Shown: in pieces, positions 8,533 to 17,066 of the stretch | Layout of the letters: each line of letters begins with the position of its first letter | Position numbering within the stretch: position 1 is the stretch's first letter | NCBI GenBank assembly: GCA_965249745.1 | Contig: OZ252252.1 | Span: 930,001 to 994,000 of the forward strand | Length of the DNA stretch: 64,000 bases | Direction: 5' to 3' | Origin: JANYHH01 sp965249745 | GTDB lineage: Bacteria > Deinococcota > Deinococci > Deinococcales > JAAFIG01 | Notes under the pieces: generated by a model | What the model was told of the DNA's origin: nothing | What the model saw: only the letters and a program-made list of their open reading frames with translations | The model's database searches: none | Position numbers and translations under genes: made by a program

Positions 8533-9893
8533 GCAGCCCCGCCCGTAACCTTCCAATCTCGAGCGGCACTCCGACCTGGCGCGTGATTCTCAATTGGGTT
8601 CTGTTCGGCGCGGTGCTGGTCGGTTTGTACATTCTGATTCAGGATCTCGGCTCGAGGTTGCAAGCGCCGTCGTTTGCGATCATTCGCCCGGAGAACGCTG
8701 GCCTGTACACGCTGCTGGCCCTGCTGGGAATCATTGGTCTGGTACTGGTCACGTCGTACATCGGAAAGCTGATCGGGGAAGCCGCCCGAAAGCGTCCGGT
8801 GGCGTATCTGTCCATCCTGAACGATCAGTTGACGCACGTTTTCTTCTGGATCGTGATCGTGTTTTCGCTGTACCCGATCTTCTACGTCGTCTCAGCCTCG
8901 CTGGACCCACTGAACCGCCTCAGCCAAGCGACCCTGGGACCCTCGAGCGAACCGTTGCTGCTGCGGGCCAGAGTACTGCCGAGCTTTGATGGCTCGAGCT
9001 TCGCCAATTACGCCAAGCTGTTTGAAGGTGTGCAAATCAACGCCTGGCAGTGGATTTTCCCAATCATGATCGGACTGGGTGTGTTGGGCATTGCGCTCGT
9101 CTGGGTGTTGGCGCAAAGTCAGGGCGGCGGACGCACCAGTCCGGCGCTGACCAGGGTTCGGGTCGTGGCGACCTGGCTAGCGATTCTGGGGGTGGCTGGG
9201 TTTTTCATCACACTGACGCCCGCGCAGTTCACCGGGTACTCCAACGCCAGCAAGTTTTTACTTTGGGTTCGTAACACCTTTCTGGTGTCGGGTGCGACGG
9301 GTTTGTTGACCGTCATGCTGACCACGACGACCGGCTACGGTCTGGCGCGTTTGCGTTTTCCGGGGCGTTTCGAGTTTCTGCTGTTCCTGATTTTTATTCA
9401 GATGTTCCCGGCCCTGCTGGGCTTGATCGCCATGTACGAGTTGATTTATCGGCTTGGCCTGACGGAGAGCCTGCCAGGACTGGTGATCGCGTATACCGGC
9501 GGGGCGGTCGCGTTCGGAACCTGGATTTACAAGGGTTACGTCGAATCGTTGCCGCCCAGCCTGGAAGAGGCGGCGCTCGTGGACGGTTGCACCCGCTGGA
9601 CCGCGTTCACCAGGATCGTCTTGCCCCTGTCGGGCCCGATGCTGGTCTTTATCTTCTTGCTTCAATTCGTGGGTACATACACAGAGTTCCTGACCGCCAA
9701 CGTGCTCGTCACCGGGGCCCAGAACTGGAACGTCGGCGTTGGGCTACGCAGCTTTGCCACGGGGCAGTTCAGCGTGGATTACGGAACCTTCGCGGCGGCG
9801 GCCGTACTGGGCGCGATTCCCATTGTCGTCCTGTATTACAGCTTCCAGCAGGTTTTCATCAGCGGCAATCTGGCCGGTGGCGTGAAGGAGTAA
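8529..9893 (+). CDS. malG: Maltose/maltodextrin ABC transporter permease MalG
   Basis: Second permease, 454 residues against about 290 for classical MalG. The extra length is N-terminal transmembrane segments plus an inserted hydrophobic region around residues 165-230. The EAA motif PPSLEEAALVDGCTRWTAF followed by RIVLPLSGPM is present. The start overlaps the malF stop by 4 nt and AAGGAG lies just upstream, so the two are translationally coupled. A strong terminator follows 16 bp after the stop, closing the operon. Confidence 0.9.
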   Translation: MSSPARNLPISSGTPTWRVILNWVLFGAVLVGLYILIQDLGSRLQAPSFAIIRPENAGLYTLLALLGIIGLVLVTSYIGKLIGEAARKRPVAYLSILNDQLTHVFFWIVIVFSLYPIFYVVSASLDPLNRLSQATLGPSSEPLLLRARVLPSFDGSSFANYAKLFEGVQINAWQWIFPIMIGLGVLGIALVWVLAQSQGGGRTSPALTRVRVVATWLAILGVAGFFITLTPAQFTGYSNASKFLLWVRNTFLVSGATGLLTVMLTTTTGYGLARLRFPGRFEFLLFLIFIQMFPALLGLIAMYELIYRLGLTESLPGLVIAYTGGAVAFGTWIYKGYVESLPPSLEEAALVDGCTRWTAFTRIVLPLSGPMLVFIFLLQFVGTYTEFLTANVLVTGAQNWNVGVGLRSFATGQFSVDYGTFAAAAVLGAIPIVVLYYSFQQVFISGNLAGGVKE

Positions 9894-9908
9894 ATTTCAG
9901 AACCCAGA

Positions 9909-9939
9909 AAGCTCGAGGGATCACCCCTCGAGCTTTTTT
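9909..9939 (+). terminator. Rho-independent terminator of the mal operon, built from CTCGAG
   Basis: Stem AAGCTCGAGGG (9909-9919) / CCCTCGAGCTT (9925-9935), 5-nt loop, then TTTTT. Both arms contain the CTCGAG palindrome. Confidence 0.9.
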
Positions 9940-9958
9940 GTCACCTCGAGCGAACGAA

Positions 9959-10720
9959 TCAGGCGCTCAGCACGGTTCCCGCCGCGCCGTTCACGGCCCG
10001 TTCCAGCACGCCCGCCACCATCCCAGAGGCAATCGTGGCGCTCGGTGCGCCGCGCTCCAAGGCGTACAGCGCCGCCTCGACCTTCGGGATCATGCCGCCG
10101 GAGATGAGGCCATCGCTGATCCACAGTCGGGCATCCGCCGCGCTCAGGCTCGAGGTCAGGCTGTCCGGGTCGCTCGGGTCGCGCCGCACACCGTTCACGT
10201 CGGTCAGGAAGATCACCGGAGCCGCCAGTGCGCCCGCGACCGCGCCCGCCGCCCAGTCGGCGTTGATGTTGAGCGCACTCCCCGCCTCGTCCACGGCGAT
10301 GCAACCGATCACCGGGGTCAGGTTCGCGTTTAGGAGCGCGTGAATCAAACCCGTGTTGACCCGCTCCACCCGTCCGACCCGTCCCAGCTCCGCCTCGAGC
10401 GCGACCGCCTCTAGGAGTTTAGAATCGCGTCCGGTTAGACCAATCGCGCCCCCGATGTCTTGCGCCAATTCCTTGGACAGCATCGTGATCGCCTTCTCAA
10501 TCACCTCGAGCGCCTCTGTCGTGGTCACGCGCAAGCCGCGCAGGAAATGCGATTCAATCCCCAGCCGTTGCAGGTCGCGCTCTATCACTGGCCCGCCGCC
10601 GTGAACCACGATCACGTTTCTGGCTTGGCGCAGAGCGCCAATCTCCTGTGACACCGCGCACCGCAACTCGAGACTCTTCATGGCGTTGCCGCCGTACTTG
10701 ATGACGATGGATGGGTTCAC
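9959..10720 (-). CDS. argB: Acetylglutamate kinase
   Basis: Phosphorylates N-acetylglutamate in arginine biosynthesis; about 253 residues, normal for ArgB. The N-terminus SIVIKYGGNAMKSLEL and VIVVHGGGPVIERDLQRLGI with FLRGLRVTTTEALEV are ArgB hallmarks and differ from the LysZ paralogue of Thermus. ATP-site motif IFLTDVNGVRRDP is present. The GTG at 10720 was chosen because it places KYGGNAM eight residues in; reading further upstream would add over 100 unrelated residues. argJ of the same pathway lies at 58 kb, so the pathway genes are dispersed. Confidence 0.9.
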   Translation of the reverse strand: MNPSIVIKYGGNAMKSLELRCAVSQEIGALRQARNVIVVHGGGPVIERDLQRLGIESHFLRGLRVTTTEALEVIEKAITMLSKELAQDIGGAIGLTGRDSKLLEAVALEAELGRVGRVERVNTGLIHALLNANLTPVIGCIAVDEAGSALNINADWAAGAVAGALAAPVIFLTDVNGVRRDPSDPDSLTSSLSAADARLWISDGLISGGMIPKVEAALYALERGAPSATIASGMVAGVLERAVNGAAGTVLSA

Positions 10721-10975
10721 GCATCTTAATAAAGCAGATTGCGACCGCAGTGTCCAGCAGCAGGAATCTTCCAACAGCCTTTCCCAGGTTTGCGGCAGCC
10801 CCTCCGCCACGTTCCCTTGGCGAGTCGGACGAGCAGAAACGGCAGTGTTGCTCAGGTGAAGCGGACACCCATTCACGCGGTGGGAGTGGACCCTGGGAAA
10901 CGCTGAAGGGATTAATTTCCTTGGGCTTGGTCTCGGTGGGGATGCTACCGAGATTCTGCGTGGCGTCTCGAGGCT

Positions 10976-10981
10976 TAGACT
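10976..10981 (+). promoter_or_regulatory. -10 box TAGACT, leaderless start
   Basis: TAGACT ends 7 nt before ATG 10989, without a Shine-Dalgarno. Confidence 0.5.
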
Positions 10982-10988
10982 GAACCCC

Positions 10989-11378
10989 ATGATTCCAGTC
11001 GTGCTGCTCTGTCTGCAACAATTTATCGGCGCAGCTCTGGTAATCACCGTTTTCCTGGTCGTTTCCCGACAGATCGGTCTGAGCTTCTATCAGAACGCCG
11101 CCGTGCTGCTGACCGTTTTCATCCTGAGCGGATTGGCACTCGTCGGAGCCGTCTGGGGCATCTTCGTGCGACCGTGGTGGCTGTACCTGATCGTCTCGAG
11201 CCTGCTGGCAGTCGCCATCTTTTTCTTGACCTTCGCCCTGTTAGACCTGCTGGTTCCGGGCACGCTGGCCAAACTCGGACCGGCAGGAACGGTTTTTCTA
11301 CTGCCGATGCTGGCGTTCTTTTTTGCCTACCCCACGGGCGGCGTCTTGCAGTGGTTGTTGAAACTGACGAAAACGTGA
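10989..11378 (+). CDS. Small four-helix membrane protein, function unknown
   Basis: A 129-residue protein that is almost entirely hydrophobic, with about four transmembrane helices (around residues 5-28, 35-58, 62-85 and 98-120) and the short basic end KLTKT. I do not recognise a family. It probably has a leaderless transcript and converges on ispE with one base between the stop codons. Confidence 0.6.
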   Translation: MIPVVLLCLQQFIGAALVITVFLVVSRQIGLSFYQNAAVLLTVFILSGLALVGAVWGIFVRPWWLYLIVSSLLAVAIFFLTFALLDLLVPGTLAKLGPAGTVFLLPMLAFFFAYPTGGVLQWLLKLTKT

Positions 11379-11379
11379 T

Positions 11380-12246
11380 TCACCCGACTTGGTCGGTCAC
11401 AGCGGCCGTGACCCACCAGGTCGGATGCTCGAGTCGAATCTGCGCGGCGGCCGCCTCTGCTTGGGTTGCGTCCCGCGCCAGTCCGAAACAGGTGCTGCCG
11501 CTGCCGCTCATCAGCACCCCGAACAAGCTCGCCGCTGTCAGCGCGTCCTTCACGGTTTGAACGACTGGGTACGTTTTGAGCACGGGTGTTTCCAGGTCGT
11601 TGCGGTACGGCGGGTCTGTTTTCGTTTCCAGCGCCGCGATGATAGCTTCCACCGGGAGCGGTGTTCCGAACCGGCCGTTCAGACCCGCGTAGGCTTCCTT
11701 GGCGGTGATCCCGACGCCGGGATTGGCCAGCACGAGATGAACTTCTGGCAGGTTGACCGGATGGAGCTGGTCGCCCGTTCGCTGCCCTCGAGCCGCGCTC
11801 GCAGTGAACAAAAAGAAAGGCACGTCGGCTCCGAGGGTTTGCCCAAGTCGCACCAGCCTGTCTTTCATTTGTAGTGGCGCAGTCTCAGACCACTCCAGCC
11901 GGTAGAGGTGTGCCAGTCCGCGCAACGCCGCCGCCGCATCGCTCGAGCCGCCACCCAGCCCCGCCGCCACCGGCAAGCGTTTTTCCAGAGCTATCCTCAC
12001 CCCGCCCGGATGACCCGTCGCCTCGAGGTACGCCGCCGTCGCCCTGTACACCAGGTTGTCTCGCGGGTCGCCCAGATCAACTCCAGTCACCGAGAGTTCA
12101 ATACCGCTGGCGATTGGCTCAAGGGTCAGCCTGTCACCGACGTTTAGCCGCACGAACAGCGTGTCCAGGCTGTGAAAGCCGTTCGCCAGTCTGCCTGTGA
12201 CGGCTAACCCCAGATTGACCTTGGCGGGGGCGAATTCTTCGATCAT
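11380..12246 (-). CDS. ispE: 4-diphosphocytidyl-2-C-methyl-D-erythritol kinase
   Basis: GHMP-family kinase of the MEP isoprenoid pathway, 288 residues. N-terminal FAPAKVNLGLAVTGRLANGFH and the ATP loop PVAAGLGGGSSDAAAALRGL are diagnostic; GVLMSGSGSTCFGL is the third GHMP motif. Start ATG 12246 overlaps the ispD stop (ATGA) and GGGAG lies just upstream, so the pair is translationally coupled. Longer readings upstream lie within ispD. Confidence 0.93.
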   Translation of the reverse strand: MIEEFAPAKVNLGLAVTGRLANGFHSLDTLFVRLNVGDRLTLEPIASGIELSVTGVDLGDPRDNLVYRATAAYLEATGHPGGVRIALEKRLPVAAGLGGGSSDAAAALRGLAHLYRLEWSETAPLQMKDRLVRLGQTLGADVPFFLFTASAARGQRTGDQLHPVNLPEVHLVLANPGVGITAKEAYAGLNGRFGTPLPVEAIIAALETKTDPPYRNDLETPVLKTYPVVQTVKDALTAASLFGVLMSGSGSTCFGLARDATQAEAAAAQIRLEHPTWWVTAAVTDQVG

Positions 12247-12959
12247 GTCATCTCCCGTAGACCTACGTTCTCCGCGTCCCAGACGCCCGCGAACGCTTCT
12301 GCCAGTGCCCAATCGCCCGCTCTGGTGACTTTGAACAGCCGCTCGTCCCCGAGCGCCAGCGCCACCGGATGTCCCAACCGTGCGACCAGCCCCGCGTCGT
12401 CGGTCGCTACGATCCCCTCGAGCCGGGCGCGTTCGTGCGCCTCCAAAAGCAGCTCACGCCGAAAGCCCTGCGGCGTCTGCACGGCCCGCATCTGGCGGCG
12501 ATCCACGACCGCACCCCAGGCTCCGTTTTCCTCCAGAACCAGCGTGTCCGCGCAGGGAAGCGCGGCGGTCGCCGCACCCGTGTTGAGCGTCGCCTCGAGG
12601 ACGCGCTCGATCACGGCTTTCGGCAGGAACGGGCGGGCGGCATCGTGAATCAGCACGACCGGCGCGATGGTTTCCAGCAGCAATTTGAAAACGGTTTCTT
12701 GCCGGGTCGCGCCGCCCGCAATGAACCTGATTTTGCCGGTTCGCGGTTTCGGGTTGGGCAACGCTCGCAAGTGCCGCACCAAGCTATGCTCCAAATCTGC
12801 TTCCGGGACTGCCACGACGATTTCGTCCACCAGAGGCTGCAAGCTCTCTATCGTGCGTTCCAAGAGCGTCTTCCCGCCAACCGTCACGAAGGCTTTCGGT
12901 CCCATACCAAGGCGTTCACCGCTCCCGGCGGCGGGCACAAGCGCGGACACGAAGATCAT
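12243..12959 (-). CDS. ispD: 2-C-methyl-D-erythritol 4-phosphate cytidylyltransferase
   Basis: MEP-pathway enzyme that makes CDP-ME, the substrate of IspE next door. The 238-residue protein begins with ALVPAAGSGERLGMGPKAF, the nucleotide-binding loop of IspD, and contains HDAARPFL and QTPQGFRRELLLEAH. It overlaps ispE by 4 nt downstream and ubiX by 4 nt upstream, so the three form one minus-strand operon. Confidence 0.93.
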   Translation of the reverse strand: MIFVSALVPAAGSGERLGMGPKAFVTVGGKTLLERTIESLQPLVDEIVVAVPEADLEHSLVRHLRALPNPKPRTGKIRFIAGGATRQETVFKLLLETIAPVVLIHDAARPFLPKAVIERVLEATLNTGAATAALPCADTLVLEENGAWGAVVDRRQMRAVQTPQGFRRELLLEAHERARLEGIVATDDAGLVARLGHPVALALGDERLFKVTRAGDWALAEAFAGVWDAENVGLREMT

Positions 12960-13555
12960 TCGCTCTCGTCGTCCTTCCAGCGTGCCGCCCTGGTGTGCTG
13001 AATCCCCAGTTGATCCAGCACCCGCGCCGTGATGAAACCCAGGATATCCTTGACGCTCTCCGGCCTTCCATAAAAACCTGGATTGGCCGCCAGGATGCGC
13101 GCCCCGGCGTCGTGCGCCTTGAGCATGGCCTCGAGCATCGGACGGCTGTACGGCGTTTCTCTGGGGACCAATACCAGATTGCGGCGCTCCTTCAGGTGGA
13201 CGTGGGCCGCCCGCGTGATGAGCGTGTCGGCCAGTCCATACGCGATCTTCGCCAGGGTACTAGCGCTGCACGGAATCACCACCATGCCAGTGGTGCGGTA
13301 CGAACCGCTAGCGATGCCCGCGCCGACATCGCGGTCATCGTGAACTCCGGTGGCCAGCGCCGCTAGGTCCTTGGCACTCAGTTTCATTTCCTCGGCCAGC
13401 ACCCGCTTCGCACCCTCGGAGACCACCAGTTGCGTCTCGACCCGCAAGCCTTGCAGCGTTTCCAGAAGGTCAATCGCGTACTGGGCCCCGCTCGCGCCGG
13501 TCACACCGACCACGAGGCGCGGCGGGCTTGCCTGGGTCGCACCGATTTGGGTCAT
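12956..13555 (-). CDS. ubiX: Flavin prenyltransferase
   Basis: UbiX/Pad1-type flavin prenyltransferase of about 199 residues, which makes prenylated FMN for UbiD-type decarboxylases. VVGVTGASGAQYAIDLLETL binds the flavin phosphate; MVVIPCSASTLAKIAYGLAD and LVLVPRETPYSRPMLEAML are family motifs. An in-frame GTG at 13576 would add seven residues, but ATG 13555 gives the usual N-terminus. It heads the ubiX-ispD-ispE operon. No ubiD partner is in the window. Confidence 0.9.
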   Translation of the reverse strand: MTQIGATQASPPRLVVGVTGASGAQYAIDLLETLQGLRVETQLVVSEGAKRVLAEEMKLSAKDLAALATGVHDDRDVGAGIASGSYRTTGMVVIPCSASTLAKIAYGLADTLITRAAHVHLKERRNLVLVPRETPYSRPMLEAMLKAHDAGARILAANPGFYGRPESVKDILGFITARVLDQLGIQHTRAARWKDDESE

Positions 13556-13632
13556 AGCGCTATCAAAGCACGCCACGGGCGGGTCAGACCAGGGACGCCG
13601 CTCGAGAGGACGAGCCAGATCACCTCGAGGCG

Positions 13633-13638
13633 TATACT
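13633..13638 (+). promoter_or_regulatory. -10 box TATACT, leaderless start
   Basis: TATACT ends 6 nt before ATG 13645, with no ribosome binding site between. Confidence 0.6.
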
Positions 13639-13644
13639 TTTCCC

Positions 13645-14352
13645 ATGCTGAACACGCTTTCCCCGGCTCAGGCGGATACCTTTCGCGCCTTTCTCAACCG
13701 CGTCTTCTCGTGGATGTTCGCTGGCCTGCTGCTGACGGCCGCCGTGGCGTGGTTCACGCTACGGACGCCGGAGGTCTTAGGGTTCACCTTACGGAATTTC
13801 ACGGTGCTAGTCTTCGCGGAGCTGGGGCTGGTGCTAGGCCTGAGCTGGTTGATCGGGCGCATGAGTGGAATGGTCGCGGGCGTGATGTTTATTCTGTACG
13901 CGACCGTGAACGGGTTGACGTTGACGCCAATTTTACTGATTTACACGCAGTCCAGCGTCGTCTCGGCGTTCGTGGCGGCGGCGGCTATGTTCGGCGGCAT
14001 GGCGCTGGTCGGGTACACCACGAAACTCGACCTGACCCGCTTCGGGACGATTTTGATCATGGGCCTGTTCGGGGTGATCGTGGCGGGGGTGGTCAACCTG
14101 TTCCTGAAGAGCGGTCCCCTCGGGTTGGTGCTGAGCGGCGTTAGCGTACTGATCTTCTGCGGTTTAACGGCCTACGACATGCAAAAACTGAAGAATATCG
14201 CGCTCTACGGCCCGAACCGTCAGGGCTGGGGCGAGGCGGGGATTCAAACCGATGTCGGCGAGCGCTACGCGATCATGGGGGCGCTGGCGCTCTACCTGGA
14301 TTTTATCAACCTGTTCCTGCAACTCCTGCGCCTGTTCGGGCGTCGGCGCTAA
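13645..14352 (+). CDS. Bax inhibitor-1 / YccA family membrane protein
   Basis: Seven-helix inner-membrane protein of 235 residues. The C-terminal signature ALALYLDFINLFLQLLRLFG and the internal GLTAYDMQKLKNIA are typical of bacterial BI-1/YccA/YbhL proteins, some of which leak calcium or modulate FtsH. The physiological role here is unknown. It is monocistronic, diverges from ubiX, and has a probable leaderless transcript. Confidence 0.9.
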   Translation: MLNTLSPAQADTFRAFLNRVFSWMFAGLLLTAAVAWFTLRTPEVLGFTLRNFTVLVFAELGLVLGLSWLIGRMSGMVAGVMFILYATVNGLTLTPILLIYTQSSVVSAFVAAAAMFGGMALVGYTTKLDLTRFGTILIMGLFGVIVAGVVNLFLKSGPLGLVLSGVSVLIFCGLTAYDMQKLKNIALYGPNRQGWGEAGIQTDVGERYAIMGALALYLDFINLFLQLLRLFGRRR

Positions 14353-14387
14353 CCTGGTCTGAAAACCGTCAACGCTCGAGAGGCAAC

Positions 14388-14447
14388 GTGGTAGGTGAAT
14401 GCGTGCTGGGCGAATGTGTGGTGGGTGAAGGTGTGCTGGGTCTCTCT
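14388..14447 (+). repeat. 15-bp-period degenerate minisatellite after BI-1 gene
   Basis: Four 15-bp units start at 14388, 14403, 14418 and 14433, each beginning GTGSTRGGYGAA or a close variant. In one frame they read VVGEC, VLGEC, VVGEG and VLGLS. They lie 35 bp after the BI-1 stop and no gene containing them is supported. Confidence 0.7.
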
Positions 14448-14664
14448 GAATCACAAATTCGCCCTGTCAATCCCAGCAGCCTCGAGTCAGTCTGAGAGTC
14501 GGCGGCTCGAGGCTGGGATAGTCCTCTAAACAGAGTGAATAACGCATGAAAGATGGCTCAAGCCTTGTCATCATCTGGAGATCAGGTTCATTGCGTTGAC
14601 TGAGACAGTCGGGCGTATCCGACGATCCAGACATCTCAGCCAGACTATTTCAGGAGGTACAGCT

Positions 14665-15501
14665 ATGAATCCGTCCCGTCTCGCCATCGTTCTACCCACG
14701 GCGCTACTGGCATTCGCGCTCAGCGGATGCAATGTCGGCGGCTCCGCCACCTTCACCGGCAGCGCCAAGCAGTACAATTTCACGCCTCAAGGCGGCTCTA
14801 CCGCTTCCGGCACGGCCAAGAAGGTGTTGCTGTCTGACGGTTCAACCGCCTCGACACTGAGCGTGACAGGACTTCTGCCCAGCACGGCCTATGTGGCGCA
14901 CTATCACAAGAAGGGTCTCGCCTCGAGCAGCGCCTGCGCTTCCAACGGCGATATCACCGAGGGCTTCGGAACCTTCACGACCGACGCGACCGGCAACGCC
15001 AGCGTGCAACTGCTGAGCGCCACCGACAAGATCAGCGCGTCTGCCGGGGCGTACATCAACGTTCACCTCGAAACCAGCCTGACCACTGTGCCGCTCTGCG
15101 CCGACTTGGAACAGCCGGGCACGGACACGACCGGCGTGACCGGCGTGCCGAGCGAGAAACCCTTCACCGCCCAGGGGGGCAGCACCGCCAGCGGCGTCGC
15201 CAAGATTGTCGCGCTGAGCGACGGCACGAACGCTACGACCCTGGTTCTGGCGGGTCTGCAAGCCAACACCGCCTACGCCGCGCACTATCACGCTCTGGGT
15301 GTCGCCTCGAGCGATCCCTGCAAGTCGGCGGGTCCGATCACATTGGGCTTTGTAAATTTCACCACGGATGCTTCCGGGAACGCCACGGTGCGCCTGCTGG
15401 GTCTGTCCACCAAAATCGCTGGGGACTTGGGCGCGTACATCAATGTCCACGTCGCGTCTGACCTGACCAACGTGCCGCTCTGCGCGAACCTGAAGGGCTG
15501 A
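14665..15501 (+). CDS. Lipoprotein with two tandem copies of a CHRD-like domain
   Basis: Secreted lipoprotein of 278 residues. The N-terminal signal ends in the lipobox LSGC (Cys about residue 21). Two ~110-residue copies follow, each with GGSTASGxAK, AYxAHYHxxGxASSxxC, GFxxFTTDAxGNAxVxLL and GAYINVHxxxxLTxVPLCAxL. The pattern resembles CHRD or Cu/Zn-SOD-like beta-sandwich domains, but no full metal site can be confirmed. ATG 14665 follows AGGAGGT with an 8-nt gap. Confidence 0.75.
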   Translation: MNPSRLAIVLPTALLAFALSGCNVGGSATFTGSAKQYNFTPQGGSTASGTAKKVLLSDGSTASTLSVTGLLPSTAYVAHYHKKGLASSSACASNGDITEGFGTFTTDATGNASVQLLSATDKISASAGAYINVHLETSLTTVPLCADLEQPGTDTTGVTGVPSEKPFTAQGGSTASGVAKIVALSDGTNATTLVLAGLQANTAYAAHYHALGVASSDPCKSAGPITLGFVNFTTDASGNATVRLLGLSTKIAGDLGAYINVHVASDLTNVPLCANLKG

Positions 15502-15518
15502 GTTTGCTCTGCGGTCCG

Positions 15519-15550
15519 GTGCTCGCCGTTCAATGGCGAGCACTTTTTTT
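15519..15550 (+). terminator. Rho-independent terminator of the lipoprotein gene
   Basis: Stem GTGCTCGCC (15519-15527) / GGCGAGCAC (15535-15543), 7-nt loop, followed by seven Ts. Confidence 0.93.
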
Positions 15551-15670
15551 ATGGCAACGCTCGCTGTAGCTCGAGCCACGTCTTGTACCGTGCGTGATCC
15601 CTAATGAAGGAAGTTCTCGGCCCAGGTTGCACTCGAGTGGGAAACACGACTAGCTCAAAATGAATGATTT

Positions 15671-17002
15671 CTAGCGAGTGAGCGGGTACAGGATCAGCGC
15701 TTCATTCTCAATGACAATGACCGTCTTTCCCAAAACCATAATCGGCTTCCAGTTTAGGAAATCAAACTTCAAGCCAATCGTCTCGATCAGATTCCCGGTG
15801 TTCAAGTTATAAATCTGCAACTCTCGAGGCCGCGTGGTGTTCCCTATAAACAGGTAGGGCGGGTTGCTAACAACCTGGTAATTGATGCCTGTTTTTTCAA
15901 GCTCAAAGGCGATCCGATTCTGGCTTAGGTTCGTTACCCCGCGCGAGTCGGGCGTCAGCGTCCACCATGATTTCCCGCTGTAAAAGACTTGGGAGTCATC
16001 AGTCTGATTCGGAATCAATTTTGCTTCGTTTCCTAACCACCAGTACCGCATAAAGAGACCGCAAGCGTCAGCAAAATTTGCGATCAACAATGGACCTGGC
16101 GGTGTGACTTCGATTCGGCTGAACTGCAATTTGGGCAGCTCGCAGTTAGGGCGAGGCGTGACCGGTACGGCCAACCGCTTGACGACCACGGAAGGTAGGG
16201 TCAAGATCTCGAGAATAAGATTGCCAGAACCGTCCAGCACTACTTCTTTCGTTTCTGGATCGCCGATAGTGAATACGTTGTTATTCACGAAGTATCTTGG
16301 GCGCGGGTCTTGTTCCTGCGGGCCATCGAAAGACTGTACATCTTGCCAGGTCAGCTCCATTTTTTTGGGTGGCAACTCGAGGACCTGATAGACCGATTGC
16401 GGGTCTGGGTTCGCGGTGGTGGAAGAGGATTTACCACCAACAGAAAATGACCGTCCTACGGTTGTCACTCCCATTTGTCTGGCAGCGCTGGATTTTAGCT
16501 GCCACAAGACCTGCCCCGATTCGGGGTTCAATCCCACTTGAGTGATGACCGTCGGTCCGAGGCAACCGTTCAACGTCGACGATTCAGCGCCCGCGCACGA
16601 GTAACCGACCACCAGACGCCCCTCGTTCGCAGCCATTGAAGATGGTACGGTCAAGGATGCTGGCAGCGCCCTGTTCCATCTGATCTTGCCCGTGAGGGCG
16701 TTCAAGGCGGTCAGGTGATGGTTCGGGAGCAACACGTACACCAGGTTCCCCATGAACGCGTACTGGAGCCGAACCGCTTCTTTCACCGGTATCTTCCAAC
16801 GCCATACCGCTCTGCGCTGGCTGACCAGAATCGCTGTGAGCTGATTTCCGTCTGTTGCGTACACGCGTTCCGTGTCCGAGCCAACGAAGGCGTCCATGCG
16901 AAAAGATTTGCTCGGCGTTACCAAAACGCTCACGGCAGAAGAACTTCTGGAAAATAAGGCCCCGAGCGCAATCAGAATGGCGACCATCAACTCGCGTCTC
17001 AT
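15671..17002 (-). CDS. Exported PQQ-like beta-propeller protein, function unknown
   Basis: The 443-residue protein has a signal peptide (MRRELMVAILIALGALFS) and then short beta-propeller-like repeats such as VYATDGNQLTAILVSQRRAVWRWKIP and LTALNALTGKIRWNRALP, the PQQ-like pattern. No cofactor ligands can be assigned. Similar propellers act as scaffolds (BamB) or as dehydrogenases, and the low repeat regularity favours a scaffold or sensor. It is transcribed alone. The VWA gene downstream is on the same strand, but it belongs to a separate operon that ends 65 bp before this gene. Confidence 0.6.
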   Translation of the reverse strand: MRRELMVAILIALGALFSRSSSAVSVLVTPSKSFRMDAFVGSDTERVYATDGNQLTAILVSQRRAVWRWKIPVKEAVRLQYAFMGNLVYVLLPNHHLTALNALTGKIRWNRALPASLTVPSSMAANEGRLVVGYSCAGAESSTLNGCLGPTVITQVGLNPESGQVLWQLKSSAARQMGVTTVGRSFSVGGKSSSTTANPDPQSVYQVLELPPKKMELTWQDVQSFDGPQEQDPRPRYFVNNNVFTIGDPETKEVVLDGSGNLILEILTLPSVVVKRLAVPVTPRPNCELPKLQFSRIEVTPPGPLLIANFADACGLFMRYWWLGNEAKLIPNQTDDSQVFYSGKSWWTLTPDSRGVTNLSQNRIAFELEKTGINYQVVSNPPYLFIGNTTRPRELQIYNLNTGNLIETIGLKFDFLNWKPIMVLGKTVIVIENEALILYPLTR

Positions 17003-17066
17003 CGTCAGCGAACCGTAGCACAGTGCTTCCCAAAACGATGCTTTTTGAAACCATCCCCCTCGAGTC

